From contig CALQJX020000030.1 in the NCBI GenBank assembly GCA_943331005.2, positions 1-40,521 of the forward strand: a stretch of 40,521 nt of DNA. Reading direction: 5' to 3'. The notes below the pieces were generated by a model. The model ran no database searches, had not been told where the DNA came from, and saw only the letters and a list, made by a program, of their open reading frames with translations. Both the position numbers and the translations under genes were made by a program. Below are positions 8,627-17,120 of the stretch, piece after piece (position 1 is the first letter of the stretch; each line of letters opens with the position of its first letter). Source of the stretch: Bordetella parapertussis (lineage in GTDB: Bacteria > Bacteroidota > Bacteroidia > Chitinophagales > Chitinophagaceae).

Positions 8627-10006
8627 GTGGGTTTAAATATACTCTTCTTATGCCTGTATGCTTCGCTGTCAAGTTCGCTTGATGGTATATCGATGAGCGG
8701 GCTTTTTGTTTTTCACTGTCTGCTGAAACTGATCATTTCGATAAAGCAAGGCAAAAAAGGTCTTCATATCATGATGGCCTTCTACACGGGAGTAGGGCTT
8801 ATTACATTTGCCAATCTAAACTTCCTTGATAAAATATATACTAATGGTCTGAAGGAATACTTCATTTATTCCTACATAGTTATGGATCGAGTGTTAGAGG
8901 GGGCAGCATTGTGGGCAATAGGGAACACCTTTGCCTTCATAGGGCTGGAAGCATTTGCCAATCGAAGTTTTCCGAAGATATCGCTGGAACTGAAAAATAA
9001 AAAGTATCTCGATTACCTGTTTCGTTTCGTATTGCTAACCCTGATACTGAATGTGACCGGTAATGCGATAAGTCTGGCATTCATCACCGGAGGACTGCAA
9101 AAGATACTGGTATTGCTGAACTTCCTGAGTATCATGTTCTTCTCCCGTATGTGGGTAGTAGAGAACAATGTAAAATACAGGAACTACGCCATCATTCTGG
9201 CTGTATTGCAAACAATTATAGCCTTGTTCACCTCCTACCTACGCTCGGATCTTATAACCCCGGCGGTAAGTTTCTACGGCGGGTACTTCATTGGCAAGGG
9301 TAGTCTTAAGTACCTTTTCAGCTACCGTATCATTCCTATCCTATTCATGATGTTCCTTTTCTCGCTTTTCTTTAACACCCTTTCGGGTAGCAGGTCGAGC
9401 TTTATATCTGCGTTCTCGCAAGACAAGGAACAAATGATGGGCTACACCGATCTGAGCACAAAGGATAATGATCGAGGAGGCGCAATGGATCGGAGTTCCA
9501 ATATTGCACAGCTATCGAATGTGATATATCTGGTAGAGAAAAACGGACACTACAACGGACGGGCATCGTTTCCGCTGCTGGCCGCCCTGGTACCAAGGGC
9601 ACTATGGCCCGACAAACCCAACATTGAACTTGGAGCATGGTTTGCACTGGAAATAGGTGCGGCCAGTATATCTCCCATAACTGGCCGAGCGAACAACTCG
9701 GTAAACATGACCATACCCGGAGAATTATATCTGGACTTCGGGTGGATAGGAGTGATCATCGGTTGTATATTGTTTGGCGCCCTGCTGGGGGCATTCTGGA
9801 ATGCTGCGAATTTCAACGAATCGGCTTATAATATAACAGGCAGTCTTTGGGGTGGATACCTGCTGTTCAACGCCCTCTTCGGACTGGGTTCGGATCTTCA
9901 GCTGATCATCTCTCTTATGTCTACTTATCTTACCCTGCTACTTATTCACTACGCAATAAAATCTTATGAGACTTCTAACCGTAGGTCCGTTGTGGCGCGG
10001 AAGTAA
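8627..10006 (+). CDS. Polytopic polysaccharide polymerase-like membrane protein
   Basis: A 459-aa integral membrane protein with about ten or more hydrophobic segments spread over its length. A large hydrophilic loop runs from about residue 255 to 340 (GSRSSFISAFSQDKEQMMG to RALWPDKPNIELG), the arrangement of Wzy-type O-antigen/exopolysaccharide repeat-unit polymerases; the PRALWPDKP stretch recurs in that superfamily. The start is GTG 8627: the frame is open back to a TAG at 8579 but no better start codon is present. Its 3' end overlaps the following glycosyltransferase by 41 nt, so the two are translationally linked and probably act on the same surface polysaccharide. Exact function is inferred from topology and context. 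Confidence 0.72.
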   Translation: MGLNILFLCLYASLSSSLDGISMSGLFVFHCLLKLIISIKQGKKGLHIMMAFYTGVGLITFANLNFLDKIYTNGLKEYFIYSYIVMDRVLEGAALWAIGNTFAFIGLEAFANRSFPKISLELKNKKYLDYLFRFVLLTLILNVTGNAISLAFITGGLQKILVLLNFLSIMFFSRMWVVENNVKYRNYAIILAVLQTIIALFTSYLRSDLITPAVSFYGGYFIGKGSLKYLFSYRIIPILFMMFLFSLFFNTLSGSRSSFISAFSQDKEQMMGYTDLSTKDNDRGGAMDRSSNIAQLSNVIYLVEKNGHYNGRASFPLLAALVPRALWPDKPNIELGAWFALEIGAASISPITGRANNSVNMTIPGELYLDFGWIGVIIGCILFGALLGAFWNAANFNESAYNITGSLWGGYLLFNALFGLGSDLQLIISLMSTYLTLLLIHYAIKSYETSNRRSVVARK

Positions 10007-11003
10007 TGCAGGTGGCTTGTTCAGAGCACTATCGCGTGCAGGCTGCCTCATAGAGGTGGTAGATGAGTTCTATCACATCAGCCTGAGAGGTACGCAGAAA
10101 AAGACCAAGATACTGGAGCGATTCATAAGGCCACTGCAGGAAAAGGAATTTAATGAGGTGATCAAAAGCCGCATCAACACCTTCAGGCCGGATATCATTT
10201 TCATATACAAGGGCGCATTTGTGCAACCGCAAACAATAGCCTATGCCAGGCAACAAGGTTGTAAACCGGTGATGTTTTACCCCGATGTAAGTATGACCTT
10301 TCATGGCTCTCATATACCGGCATCCATTCCACTATATGATCTGATCTTTACTACCAAGACATTTGGTATAAAAGATATGCAGGACAAATTTGGTGTGAAG
10401 AATGCCGTATTTATGCCACATGGCTTTGACCCGGAAATACACAGGCCGCTGCAACCGGGAAAGGAAGAAAGGAAGATATTTGGCTGCGATGCATCTTTCA
10501 TAGGTACCTGGTCTCCTAAAAAAGAACAATGGCTTGCTCACCTGAAAGAAAATATGCCCGAGATAGACCTGAAGATATGGGGCGATCAGTGGCATAAAGC
10601 CGGTACGGCCTCTATAAAAAGTTCCATTCAGGGCAAGTCTATACTGGGAGATCTGTATGCGCTGGCAATACAATGCTCTACTATAAATCTTGCTATACTA
10701 TCTGAACAGGTTTCCGGTTCATCGTCGGGCGATCTGATCACCTCCCGCACCTTCCACATACCTGGTGCAGGTGGCTTTATGCTGCATGAACGCAATGCAG
10801 AATCAGTATTGTACTTCAAGGAAAATGAAGAAGCGGGTTTCTTTGATGGCCCTGATGAAATGACAGCTAAGGTGCGCCAATACCTGGCTGACGATACACT
10901 ACGCGAACGAATTCAGTTGGCTGGCTACCACAGGGCTTGCAAGGACCACTCTCTTGATGCACGAGCCGGCAGTGTGCTGTCGGAGATCAATAAGCTATTC
11001 TAA
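9966..11003 (+). CDS. CgeB-like glycosyltransferase
   Basis: A 345-aa soluble protein with a two-Rossmann (GT-B-like) layout. The N-terminal half has TVGPLWRGSNAGGLFRAL and PDIIFIYKGAFV; the C-terminal half has the motif SRTFHIPGAGGFMLHE (near 260-275), which matches the R-x-F-E-I-P-A-x-G-G-F-x-L signature of the CgeB/Glyco_trans_1_2 group. These proteins move sugars from nucleotide donors, often during surface glycan or spore-coat maturation; the substrate here is unknown. It starts inside the upstream polymerase-like gene (41-nt overlap in another frame). The next gene is convergent, 38 nt away. Family call is fairly firm, role inferred. Confidence 0.8.
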   Translation: MRLLTVGPLWRGSNAGGLFRALSRAGCLIEVVDEFYHISLRGTQKKTKILERFIRPLQEKEFNEVIKSRINTFRPDIIFIYKGAFVQPQTIAYARQQGCKPVMFYPDVSMTFHGSHIPASIPLYDLIFTTKTFGIKDMQDKFGVKNAVFMPHGFDPEIHRPLQPGKEERKIFGCDASFIGTWSPKKEQWLAHLKENMPEIDLKIWGDQWHKAGTASIKSSIQGKSILGDLYALAIQCSTINLAILSEQVSGSSSGDLITSRTFHIPGAGGFMLHERNAESVLYFKENEEAGFFDGPDEMTAKVRQYLADDTLRERIQLAGYHRACKDHSLDARAGSVLSEINKLF

Positions 11004-11041
11004 CGTGATATTTAAGCTACCTTTCCACTAAGGATATATAG

Positions 11042-11299
11042 CTATTTGTCCCATTTGTGCTGTGTATACTTGTAGGGGTGTGCGCCTACATAAGTATCGG
11101 GGCATATCTGAGCCAACGATTTTTTCTGAATATCTTCTTCCTGATTGGCCAGCCTAATTGCTTTCCAAAGGTCGTTATAACTAATATGCTTGCCGTCCTG
11201 AAAATAACACTTCATCCCATTCTCAAACAAACCAAATTTCATCCCAAGCTTCAGCCTGTTCACTATCTCTTCGTATTTCCCTTCTAGCTCTGCCTGCAT
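11042..11299 (-). CDS. Small conserved-looking hypothetical protein
   Basis: An 85-aa soluble protein beginning MQAELEGKYEEIVNRLKLG, with FENGMKCYFQDGKHISYNDLWKAI in the middle and a His/Tyr/Lys-rich tail (HPYKYTQHKWDK). I do not recognise the family. It is called a gene because a good -7 box (TAGATTTG) lies 19 nt upstream on the same strand, its composition is protein-like, and nothing overlaps it. It has no signal peptide or membrane segment. It lies convergent to the glycosyltransferase gene and upstream of nothing else on its strand. Confidence 0.6.
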   Translation of the reverse strand: MQAELEGKYEEIVNRLKLGMKFGLFENGMKCYFQDGKHISYNDLWKAIRLANQEEDIQKKSLAQICPDTYVGAHPYKYTQHKWDK

Positions 11300-11317
11300 T
11301 CAATAACAATTGTTTTA

Positions 11318-11325
11318 CAAATCTA
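11318..11325 (-). promoter_or_regulatory. -7 promoter box (TAGATTTG, minus strand)
   Basis: The plus strand reads CAAATCTA, so the minus strand carries TAGATTTG, matching TAnnTTTG. It is correctly oriented for the small gene starting at 11299. Confidence 0.5.
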
Positions 11326-11472
11326 CACATCATAGTTGCATATGCAATCATAAAAATACAATTATTTTATAGCAATTCGTTAAGATATTTATATCAGCAC
11401 ACTTCATAACATACAGAATTACAAATAATTGTATTTACATCAATATGCGTCAGGTGTTAAATTAACAGCACT

Positions 11473-11512
11473 AAAAAAGCCGATAGCTGCAGCGGTTGCT
11501 GCAGCTATCGGC
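11473..11512 (-). terminator. Rho-independent terminator of purF
   Basis: GCCGATAGCTGCAGC (11479-11493) and its exact complement (11498-11512) form a perfect 15-bp stem with a GGTT loop, followed on the minus strand by six T's (A's at 11473-11478). It lies 28 nt past the purF stop codon. Confidence 0.93.
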
Positions 11513-11539
11513 AAGTATCTGATTTAGGTATGGTGCGTA

Positions 11540-13384
11540 TTAGTATCCCCTACCCTCCTGTTTTTCTATATAGTTCATAAACGCCCTGTTGGCTACGCGG
11601 TTGCCACCATTTGTAGGATAGTTGCCGGTAAAGTACCAGTCGCCCAGGTTGTTGGGGCAGGCATTGTGCAGTCCGTCGAGCGACTGATAAATGACATCCA
11701 CCTCTGCCGTTACGTCTTTGTGACGGAGCATAGTAGCTATCTTTTTGCTGATCTGCTCTGCGGTGAATGGCTCATATACTGCCTGAACAAAGTTTTGCGA
11801 ATCGAGCGTACCTGCTGCCTCTGCATCTTTACAAAGTTTGTAGATCTGCTGCAGTTTGTCGGACTGGCCATTGTCGCCGAGGAGCTGCACAGCAGCCTGG
11901 AAAGCAATAAAATCGCCCATGCGACTCATATCTATACCATAACAATCGGGATAACGGATCTGGGGCGCAGAAGAAACTATGATGATGCGTTTGGGGCCCA
12001 GCCTGTCCAGCATTTTGATGATGCTTTCTTTGAGGGTAGTGCCACGCACTATGGAATCGTCTATGATAACCAGCGTATCTACACCACGCTCCACAGTACC
12101 ATAAGTAATGTCATAAACGTGCTGCACCATTTCGTTGCGGGAAGCATCTTCGGTAATGAAGGTGCGCATCTTCACATCCTTAATGGCTATCTTTTCTATA
12201 CGCACCCTGCGCTTGATGAGCTCGCGCATTTCCTCTTCCGGCATATCGGGGCGGGCAAGGATACGTTTCACTTTTATCTCTTCCAGATAGTCTTCCAGGC
12301 CTTTTATAAGGCCATAGAATGCTGTTTCTGCGGTATTGGGTATAAATGATACGATGGTGTGGCGCAGATGGTTGCCCAGTGCCTCGAGTACGGTACCTGC
12401 CAGATTGCGGCCGAGCGCCATACGCTCGCGGTAGATATCGGGATCGGAGCCACGGCTGAAGTAGATGCGCTCGAAGCTACATGCTGTGAACTGGCGCGGA
12501 GCCAGTATCTCGGCATTGGTAAACTCTCCTTTGGCATTTACTATGAGTGCATGACCCGGTTCCAGCTGTTTGATGTTTTCCTGAGCCACATTGAAGGTGG
12601 TCATGATGGCAGCCCTTTCTGATGCAGCCACTATTACCTCATCATTCTGATAGTAGAAACATGGCCTGATACCGTTGGGATCGCGCATTACAAAGCTGTC
12701 GCCATTGCCTATGAGGCCACAGAACACATAACCACCATCGAAATGGGCAGTGGCCTGCTTCAGAATGCCTTCAATGTTCAGCTGTGCCGGATTGGAGTCA
12801 TCGGCCATGCTGAGGTAGTAGTGAATAGTCTCTATCATTGCTCCGAGATCACTCTCGCGCACTGTATTATTGGGGTGCTGACCGAGGCGTGCAAACAACT
12901 CATCGGTATTGACGAGGTTGAAGTTACCGGCCATGGCCAGACTGCGGGTAGGATTGATGTGTGGCTTTATGAACGGGTGGCAGTACTCCACATTGTTCTT
13001 TCCCTGAGTGCCGTAGCGCAGGTGGCCCATTATTACCTCGCCCATAAAGCGCATATAGCCCTTCATAAGGCCCGGATGCTGGGTAATATCCGGATACATT
13101 TTCTCGAGATCGCCTACCTCCTGGCTGATATTCTGGAATATCTGAGCAATAGCCTGTGCGCCACCCACCCGCAAACGGTGCATGAACTGGTGACCCGGCT
13201 CTGTATTCAGCTTCACAGTGGCTATACCTGCACCGTCCTGGCCACGGTTGTGTTGTTTCTCCATCAGCAAATACAGCTTATTGAGGCCAAAGAAGGCCGT
13301 ACCGTATTTCTGGTGGTAGTAGGAAAGGGGTTTCAGGAGCCTGATATAGGCAAGTCCGCATTCGTGTTTTAGTGCATCAGACAT
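11540..13384 (-). CDS. purF: Amidophosphoribosyltransferase
   Basis: PurF makes 5-phosphoribosylamine from PRPP and glutamine, the first committed step of purine synthesis, in the cytosol. The start is taken at 13384 (MSDALKHECG), giving 614 aa; the frame extends six codons upstream to 13402 (MYLYTL). The N-terminal nucleophile is the Cys of HECG, so an eight-residue propeptide must be removed, as in the B. subtilis-type enzyme. The glutaminase domain includes HNRGQDGAGIAT, GHLRYGTQG and AMAGNFNLVNTDELF. The phosphoribosyltransferase domain carries the PRPP loop VIIDDSIVRGTT at about 439-450. The protein is longer than the E. coli enzyme, with an insert around ILARPDMPEEEMRELIKRR, as usual in Bacteroidota. 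It is a single-gene unit with its own terminator. Confidence 0.97.
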   Translation of the reverse strand: MSDALKHECGLAYIRLLKPLSYYHQKYGTAFFGLNKLYLLMEKQHNRGQDGAGIATVKLNTEPGHQFMHRLRVGGAQAIAQIFQNISQEVGDLEKMYPDITQHPGLMKGYMRFMGEVIMGHLRYGTQGKNNVEYCHPFIKPHINPTRSLAMAGNFNLVNTDELFARLGQHPNNTVRESDLGAMIETIHYYLSMADDSNPAQLNIEGILKQATAHFDGGYVFCGLIGNGDSFVMRDPNGIRPCFYYQNDEVIVAASERAAIMTTFNVAQENIKQLEPGHALIVNAKGEFTNAEILAPRQFTACSFERIYFSRGSDPDIYRERMALGRNLAGTVLEALGNHLRHTIVSFIPNTAETAFYGLIKGLEDYLEEIKVKRILARPDMPEEEMRELIKRRVRIEKIAIKDVKMRTFITEDASRNEMVQHVYDITYGTVERGVDTLVIIDDSIVRGTTLKESIIKMLDRLGPKRIIIVSSAPQIRYPDCYGIDMSRMGDFIAFQAAVQLLGDNGQSDKLQQIYKLCKDAEAAGTLDSQNFVQAVYEPFTAEQISKKIATMLRHKDVTAEVDVIYQSLDGLHNACPNNLGDWYFTGNYPTNGGNRVANRAFMNYIEKQEGRGY

Positions 13385-13536
13385 GAGAGTGTAAAGATAC
13401 ATTGAATTATGAAAATGCTACACGCCCATTGGCCTACAAATGAAAAGGTTGGGTATTTTATCAACACATTAAGAAATGGAGGAAATTGTTGGAGGGAATT
13501 GTGATTCTGGAGATTAATAGTTAAATTGATAAATAG

Positions 13537-14877
13537 TTAAAAAGCCCGAACCGCACGCACGTCGTTCGTGCTGGTCTTATAGTCGTAGCCGGCGTCGCCA
13601 TTGAAGAAGCCGATGGTCCATGCGAGGTGAGCATTGGTCTCGCTACTACTCCAATAGCCACTGGCCGCAAAACCGCCAACCCCGACCTGTTTCAAATTAT
13701 CATAAACTGAAGTTAATTCTTCCTTTGAGGGCAAATGCCAATCACTATAACCATTTAATATTAATTCTTCACAAGCTGTCTTAGCAGAGTACCAACCCAT
13801 ATTCCCTAGATCTGTGATTGCAGCTACTAAACCATGCCCATTTTCTTCACGAACAACAAAACCACCGTGCTTAAATTGTGAAACAACGCCTCTTGGCTTT
13901 ACTTTATATCCAGTCATTTGTTCAATTTGTGAAAGTGTCCGTTTATCCTGCCAAGAAAATGTAGCAGCTTGTTGGCCTGTAGTTAAAAAGTTAATGGTTT
14001 TGCCATCATTATTATAGTTTGGATCCGTACTAAAATCATGTATACTACCTTCGCCATTGCCATTTGATTCATCCATCCCAGATTGCACTGTAAATAAACG
14101 AGTATAATAGGCCCACTGACTTGTAAAGGTGTTTAATGCATTTATACTGCTTTGCTTTCTTAAATAAAAAGTTTTGCCAACTCCTTTGTAATTAATGACA
14201 ACAGGGAAAACGGCTTTATTTAAACTCTTATAACTTGTTACTTCTTCAGAAGATAGGCTTAATGCTGATAATGTCTTAATACAATAGTTGGCACAAAAGT
14301 CCATGTTCTTATTGCAGGTTGCGATAACGACAAGTGGAATTTCCCAGTTTTTACTATCGGCATCTAATGATTTGGGATCACTGCTTTTTATCGTATAATC
14401 AAATGCTATCTGCATAGGCTCATGAAGCAATCCAACCATATCACAAACGGCTTTGATCTCGCCTTGCTCGTTTAGCAGTTGTTGCTTTATGTTCAGTGCA
14501 AACATGCCACCTTTTATTTCTATTGCAATACCCTTTGCCTGCACAAAACTGGTGAGCTTATCTACAGAAACAGTTGCTTTTAAGGTAACACCCCAAGTGC
14601 CATCAGGCAATTGCCCATCGGTAAGGGGCACAAAAGATTGAATATTACCACTTGCTACAGATACCATTTGGTCTGAAACTACTTTGTCATTAAAGACCTC
14701 TGTTTTACTGGATATAAAAACGCCATAAGCCTGCTCTATAGCAGATCGCAGCGCATGCTGTGTGGCTTCTTCCTTTGTTTTGCCACTTCCGCTGGCAGTA
14801 ATGGTTACATTATTGCTCTCTTGCGCAAAAGCCGAAAAAGCTATGAGTAATAGTACCGATGTAATTATTCTCTTCAT
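13537..14877 (-). CDS. Secreted LPP20/FlgT-like protein with C-terminal DUF1566 domain; possible DGR target
   Basis: A 446-aa exported protein with a signal peptide (residues 1-18, ending AFA-QE). The N-terminal region has SGSGKTKEEATQHALRSAIE, the repeated-helix signature of LPP20/FlgT-N-like envelope domains, followed by VTLKATVSVDKLTSFV. The C-terminal part is DUF1566-like (FGE-sulfatase/C-type-lectin fold): NGYSDWHLPSKEELTSVYDNL, GYWSSSE and a VRAVRAF end. The first 230 residues are clearly paralogous to the 15642-17120 protein. The start ATG overlaps the upstream stop by one base (TAATG). The last 150 bp differ strongly in base and codon use from the rest (see the next entry). Function unknown; a surface or periplasmic binding role is inferred from the lectin-type fold. 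Confidence 0.88.
   Translation of the reverse strand: MKRIITSVLLLIAFSAFAQESNNVTITASGSGKTKEEATQHALRSAIEQAYGVFISSKTEVFNDKVVSDQMVSVASGNIQSFVPLTDGQLPDGTWGVTLKATVSVDKLTSFVQAKGIAIEIKGGMFALNIKQQLLNEQGEIKAVCDMVGLLHEPMQIAFDYTIKSSDPKSLDADSKNWEIPLVVIATCNKNMDFCANYCIKTLSALSLSSEEVTSYKSLNKAVFPVVINYKGVGKTFYLRKQSSINALNTFTSQWAYYTRLFTVQSGMDESNGNGEGSIHDFSTDPNYNNDGKTINFLTTGQQAATFSWQDKRTLSQIEQMTGYKVKPRGVVSQFKHGGFVVREENGHGLVAAITDLGNMGWYSAKTACEELILNGYSDWHLPSKEELTSVYDNLKQVGVGGFAASGYWSSSETNAHLAWTIGFFNGDAGYDYKTSTNDVRAVRAF
13540..13688 (-). other. Candidate DGR variable region (VR)
   Basis: The 3' end of the gene, coding for the stretch from about QVGVGG through GYWSSSE to VRAVRAF, is 59% G+C by hand count (88/149), while the next 150 bp upstream in the gene are 36% (54/150). 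Between the GAG of SSSE and the GTG of VRAVRAF, 18 of 26 codons end in C (ACC, CAC, CTC, ATC, GGC, TTC, GAC, GCC, TAC and so on), against a gene that otherwise prefers A/T third positions. DGR variable regions arise by mutating adenines of AAC/AAY codons in a template repeat, which leaves NNC/NNY codons at the C-terminus of C-type-lectin-fold proteins. No template repeat or reverse transcriptase was seen in this window. Inference from composition and fold. Confidence 0.5.
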
Positions 14878-15350
14878 TATTTTTTTGATGCTAGCTCTCT
14901 GTAAAAAATAAACACCATTCTTTTACCATCAGTATTATCGAAGGTGCTTAATAATTCAAGACCTTGGGTAAACCCTGATGCATTTTCTTTTATTGTTTCT
15001 ATGGTTTCAGTGATCGTACCATTGCCATCTTTACCACTTTTTTCTGTAGTTCTTATTACGAGGTCAGAGGTAATGTTCGAACCATTAAAAAAAGTATTCG
15101 CCTGAGATTGCGCTTTTACCTGTGCTACCCGGTTCATGGTAGATTCACTGGTGTATTTTGCTTTCTCTAACGATAGCACCGATATAAAATACTTATGGTC
15201 ATAATCATCCACCACCTTCACTCCCTCAAATGTAGAGGAATTATACATGCGCTTCACAAAGTTGGCAAGAGATGTCTTGTCGGTGTTGAAGGATTGGGAA
15301 TGGGATTTCAATGAGACTAGAATGAATGAAAGAAATAGTATATTATTCAC
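14877..15350 (-). CDS. Small secreted protein of unknown function
   Basis: A 157-aa protein starting at GTG (15350) with a signal peptide (NNILFLSFILVSLKSHSQ). The mature part contains FVKRMYNSSTFEGVKVVDDYDHKYFISVLSLEK, repeated charged helices, and an end at FIFYRELASKK. I recognise no named domain. It is directly upstream of, and one base overlapping, the LPP20/DUF1566 gene, so the two are co-translated and probably work together in the envelope. The 291 bp upstream (15351-15641) are very AT-rich and show no gene; no match to the -7 consensus was found there. Confidence 0.8.
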   Translation of the reverse strand: MNNILFLSFILVSLKSHSQSFNTDKTSLANFVKRMYNSSTFEGVKVVDDYDHKYFISVLSLEKAKYTSESTMNRVAQVKAQSQANTFFNGSNITSDLVIRTTEKSGKDGNGTITETIETIKENASGFTQGLELLSTFDNTDGKRMVFIFYRELASKK

Positions 15351-15641
15351 CTATTTAACATTTATGTATTTATAATTAAAATAATTTCAATATATAATAT
15401 ATTATTATACAGAAGAAATCGCAGACAATATAAACATCTGTCTTATAACGCAAGTTGGCAATAATTATAGCTGCCGCAAATGAAAAATGAACCTTAGGTT
15501 GAAATACAAATTCTTAATATTCTAACCCCTTTATAAGGTGAATTGCTCTATTTAGTTTTCTAAATCCATTTTCAATTGTATTTAACCATTTCTAAATTAT
15601 TAATTGAGAATGAAATTGATTTGAATAATATAACATTCGGA

Positions 15642-17120
15642 CTATTTTTGAATCCTGACTGGTCTTACAAGGTTCCATCCATTTTCACCAAAATCATTTA
15701 TACCATTAATATTTTCACCATAATGAAAATCAAATCGATACCAGTCATGTCTCCATGAAGAACTAAGCGAACAACTATTATATGAATTTTCATCGTAGAT
15801 AAAATATGAATATATACCGATGTTCATATCATATAAATTGTGCTTCAATAATAATAATTCATCAAATGACGGCAAAAACCAATCACTGTAACCATTAAAT
15901 GAATGTGATTTGCAATAATGAGCAGGTGTATAACTATTGCAGTTCGTAACAATTGCTTCGGTATTAGATTTCCCACTTAACAAATCTTTTTTTGTTAATG
16001 ATTCCATGGAACATTGAGGTTTTTTTAGAACGCCATCATCCAATGAATAATTAAATATGCTCATAATGATTTCTTCTCCATTTTCCAATTCAGCAAAAAC
16101 AACTCCACCAGATTTCCAAACACCGATTTTTGATTTTGGATAGGCAGGAGCAACCTTATACCCGGCAATAGCATTAATTTGATTTAATGTTCTTAAATCA
16201 TTAAAATAAAACTTACCAATTTCTTTTCCAGCATTGATAGATTTGAAAGTGTATGCGTATTCATAATCCCTAAATTGTAAGGACTCGGAATTTTCTTCTT
16301 TTTTGATGTTATGCCCGTTTAGTGAATCTAATCCGTTTGAAACTATATAATTATCAAAAATTGTAGAAAATTCTGATAGAAAAAATTCTATTGCACGTTT
16401 GCTTTCCATTTTTCTAAAATAATATGCTACTCCATCAATAATAACAGAATATATTTTCTTATTGACAATTTTATAATTGTATTCTTCCTCATTGGTAAGA
16501 GCAATTAATGGCAATTGTTTTTTTATATAATTAAAAATAAAATCCATATTTTTATTTGCTTTAGCTGTAACAATAATAGGGATAGCCCATTTTTCACTAC
16601 TTCCTTCAATTGATTGAGGATCTTTAGCATCTATGGTGTAATCTATCGATTGAAATGCGATTGGGCTCATTAAAAATAATATGTTCCAAACAGCTTTAGT
16701 TTCTGATTCTTCATTCAAAAGTTGTTGTTTGATATTTATAGTAAAAATTCCTCCTTTAAATTCTACCTCCACACCTTTACTTTCGCAAAAGCTGGTTAAT
16801 TTTGATACTGATACAATTGCTTTTAAAGTAGTTGAATAACCCCCACTCGGTAGGTGCACTTCAGAAATGGACTCATACTTTTGTATATTCCCATTAGTAA
16901 CAGAAACTATTTCATCTTTTACAAGATTATCATTTAGTATTTCTGTTTTCGAAGAAATAAAAGCACCAAAGGCTTGTTCAATAGCACTACGCAATGCATT
17001 TTGCTTTGCTTCATCTTGTGTTTTACCTTGACCGCTTACTACCAGAGTTACGGTTTTATCATCTTGTGCAAATGCACTTATGTTTAATATAAGTGCTAGT
17101 AGTAAAGAAATTTGTTTCAT
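15642..17120 (-). CDS. Secreted LPP20/FlgT-like protein with degenerate C-terminal DUF1566 domain
   Basis: A 492-aa exported paralogue of the 13537-14877 protein. The signal peptide is MKQISLLLALILNISAFA; then SGQGKTQDEAKQNALRSAIE, STTLKAIVSVSKLTSF and GGIFTINIKQQLLNEE align closely with the paralogue. The C-terminus keeps NGYSDWFLPSFDELLLLKHNL and a VRPVRIQK end, so the lectin-like fold is probably still there. The codons of this tail are AT-rich like the rest of the gene, with no NNC enrichment, so it does not look diversified. The start overlaps the HNH gene stop by 4 nt (ATGA). The 15.4-17.5 kb stretch is visibly more AT-rich than the flanks, hinting at acquired DNA. Confidence 0.88.
   Translation of the reverse strand: MKQISLLLALILNISAFAQDDKTVTLVVSGQGKTQDEAKQNALRSAIEQAFGAFISSKTEILNDNLVKDEIVSVTNGNIQKYESISEVHLPSGGYSTTLKAIVSVSKLTSFCESKGVEVEFKGGIFTINIKQQLLNEESETKAVWNILFLMSPIAFQSIDYTIDAKDPQSIEGSSEKWAIPIIVTAKANKNMDFIFNYIKKQLPLIALTNEEEYNYKIVNKKIYSVIIDGVAYYFRKMESKRAIEFFLSEFSTIFDNYIVSNGLDSLNGHNIKKEENSESLQFRDYEYAYTFKSINAGKEIGKFYFNDLRTLNQINAIAGYKVAPAYPKSKIGVWKSGGVVFAELENGEEIIMSIFNYSLDDGVLKKPQCSMESLTKKDLLSGKSNTEAIVTNCNSYTPAHYCKSHSFNGYSDWFLPSFDELLLLKHNLYDMNIGIYSYFIYDENSYNSCSLSSSWRHDWYRFDFHYGENINGINDFGENGWNLVRPVRIQK

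Noticed and set aside
11666..13372. Long plus-strand open frames opposite purF (227 and 209 codons).
   Set aside because: They mirror the purF codon pattern and contain no known motif; purF is unmistakable.
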